Shown here piece after piece: positions 5,373 through 5,801 of a stretch of 5,801 nt of DNA. A program made the position numbers and the translations under genes. This DNA comes from Clostridia bacterium. Lineage in GTDB: Bacteria > Bacillota > Clostridia > Oscillospirales > Acutalibacteraceae. The notes under the pieces were generated by a model, which did not search any database, had not been told where the DNA came from, and saw nothing but the letters and a program-made list of their open reading frames with translations. Where the stretch lies: NCBI GenBank assembly GCA_900755895.1, contig CAAEIG010000215.1, positions 1-5,801 of the forward strand. Reading direction: 5' to 3'. The number at the start of each line of letters is the position of its first letter. The stretch's first letter is position 1.

Positions 5373-5801
5373 GCTCACGCCACACCTTTGCCACCAGCGC
5401 TCTGGAGCACGGGATGGACGTGAAAACCCTGTCCACAGTCATCGGGCATGTGTCCAGTGCCACCACGCTGAACGTGTACGCCCATATCACCGACGAAATG
5501 CGGCAGAAGGCGGCGGACAAAATTGACCGGGCCATCACCGGGAGAGAACCGCCGCAGGGGAAGGAGCCGAAACCACCCGGCAGAACCGCCTTCCAGCCGG
5601 TCAAAGGCAAATACCGCAAGCCGGGCACGGGGTATATCTCCCAAATCAGCGACCACCTGTGGGAGGGGCGCTACTCCCCCAAGGTCAACGGCAAGCGCAT
5701 GGCCCGGAACGTGTACGCGAAAACAGAGGCCGAGTGTGAGGAAAAGCTGGCCGAACTGATTCGGGAGATGAAGGCGGAAATTGCCGCTGGGAAGGAGAGG
5801 C
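5369..5801 (+). CDS. Tyrosine recombinase C-terminal fragment with C-terminal extension (runs off window)
   Basis: Open from ATG 5369 to the window end, 144 codons visible. It begins within the catalytic domain: SSRHTFATSALEHGMDVKTL at 2-21 (R4 of the HxxR box, whose first histidine is replaced), GH with H27, and nucleophile Y37 in TLNVYAHITDEM. The core-binding domain and the first catalytic arginine are absent, and a stop in the same frame at 5342-5344 rules out a longer ORF here. After a Pro/Lys linker (59-72) comes an extension of about 70 residues: FQPVKGKYRKPGTGYISQIS, then HLWEGRYSPKVNGKR and a charged helix. The HLWEGRYSPKVNGKR segment resembles the small arm-type DNA-binding domain of integrases, though at the C-terminal side. 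The ATG overlaps the previous gene's stop (ATGA), with GGGAGGAG at 5359-5366 very close upstream. It is likely a 5'-truncated integrase; a deliberate short product is possible. Confidence 0.72.
   Translation, partial: MSSRHTFATSALEHGMDVKTLSTVIGHVSSATTLNVYAHITDEMRQKAADKIDRAITGREPPQGKEPKPPGRTAFQPVKGKYRKPGTGYISQISDHLWEGRYSPKVNGKRMARNVYAKTEAECEEKLAELIREMKAEIAAGKER

Noticed and set aside
1..5801. CRISPR array, tRNA, rRNA or riboswitch
   Set aside because: No regularly spaced repeats, cloverleaf-like segments or recognisable riboswitch cores were seen on either strand.

Overview
The window reads as a GC-rich Gram-positive gut-type Clostridia genome, most like the Oscillospiraceae group (Flavonifractor or Intestinimonas relatives). 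This is inferred from G/C-ending codons combined with strong AGGAGG-type ribosome binding sites, a DUF6809-type small protein and Clostridia-style tyrosine recombinases. No 16S or other marker is present, so the taxonomy is tentative.

Left two thirds (1-3962, + strand): one ABC transporter operon. It holds the C-terminal end of a probable extracellular solute-binding protein, a 107-base gap with a perfect 12-bp stem-loop, a fused two-module permease of 608 aa, and a 547-aa ATPase starting 3 bases after the permease stop. The order binding protein, double permease, ATPase matches the Fe(III)/FbpABC-SfuABC type of importer and its polyamine, thiamine and phosphonate relatives. The substrate cannot be read from the sequence. 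The ATPase is unusual: about 115 extra residues lie between its Q-loop and signature motif, and a second charged insertion lies in its C-terminal regulatory region.

Right third (3963-5801): a mosaic of gene fragments. After an AT-richer spacer comes a GC-rich hairpin terminator, then the C-terminal catalytic part of a tyrosine recombinase on the - strand. Next, on the + strand, are a short orphan C-terminal coding tail and the first ~88 codons of an alanine racemase (alr). The alr homology stops abruptly near 4896. Beyond it lie a DUF6809-like gene with a one-base frameshift at 5206-5208 and, overlapping its stop as ATGA, a recombinase fragment that starts inside the catalytic domain and runs off the window.

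The left part is thus an ordinary-looking but structurally enlarged importer. The right part looks like a site of repeated integration and deletion. I see no complete new system. The best leads are the double-inserted ATPase and the DUF6809/recombinase-tail pair.
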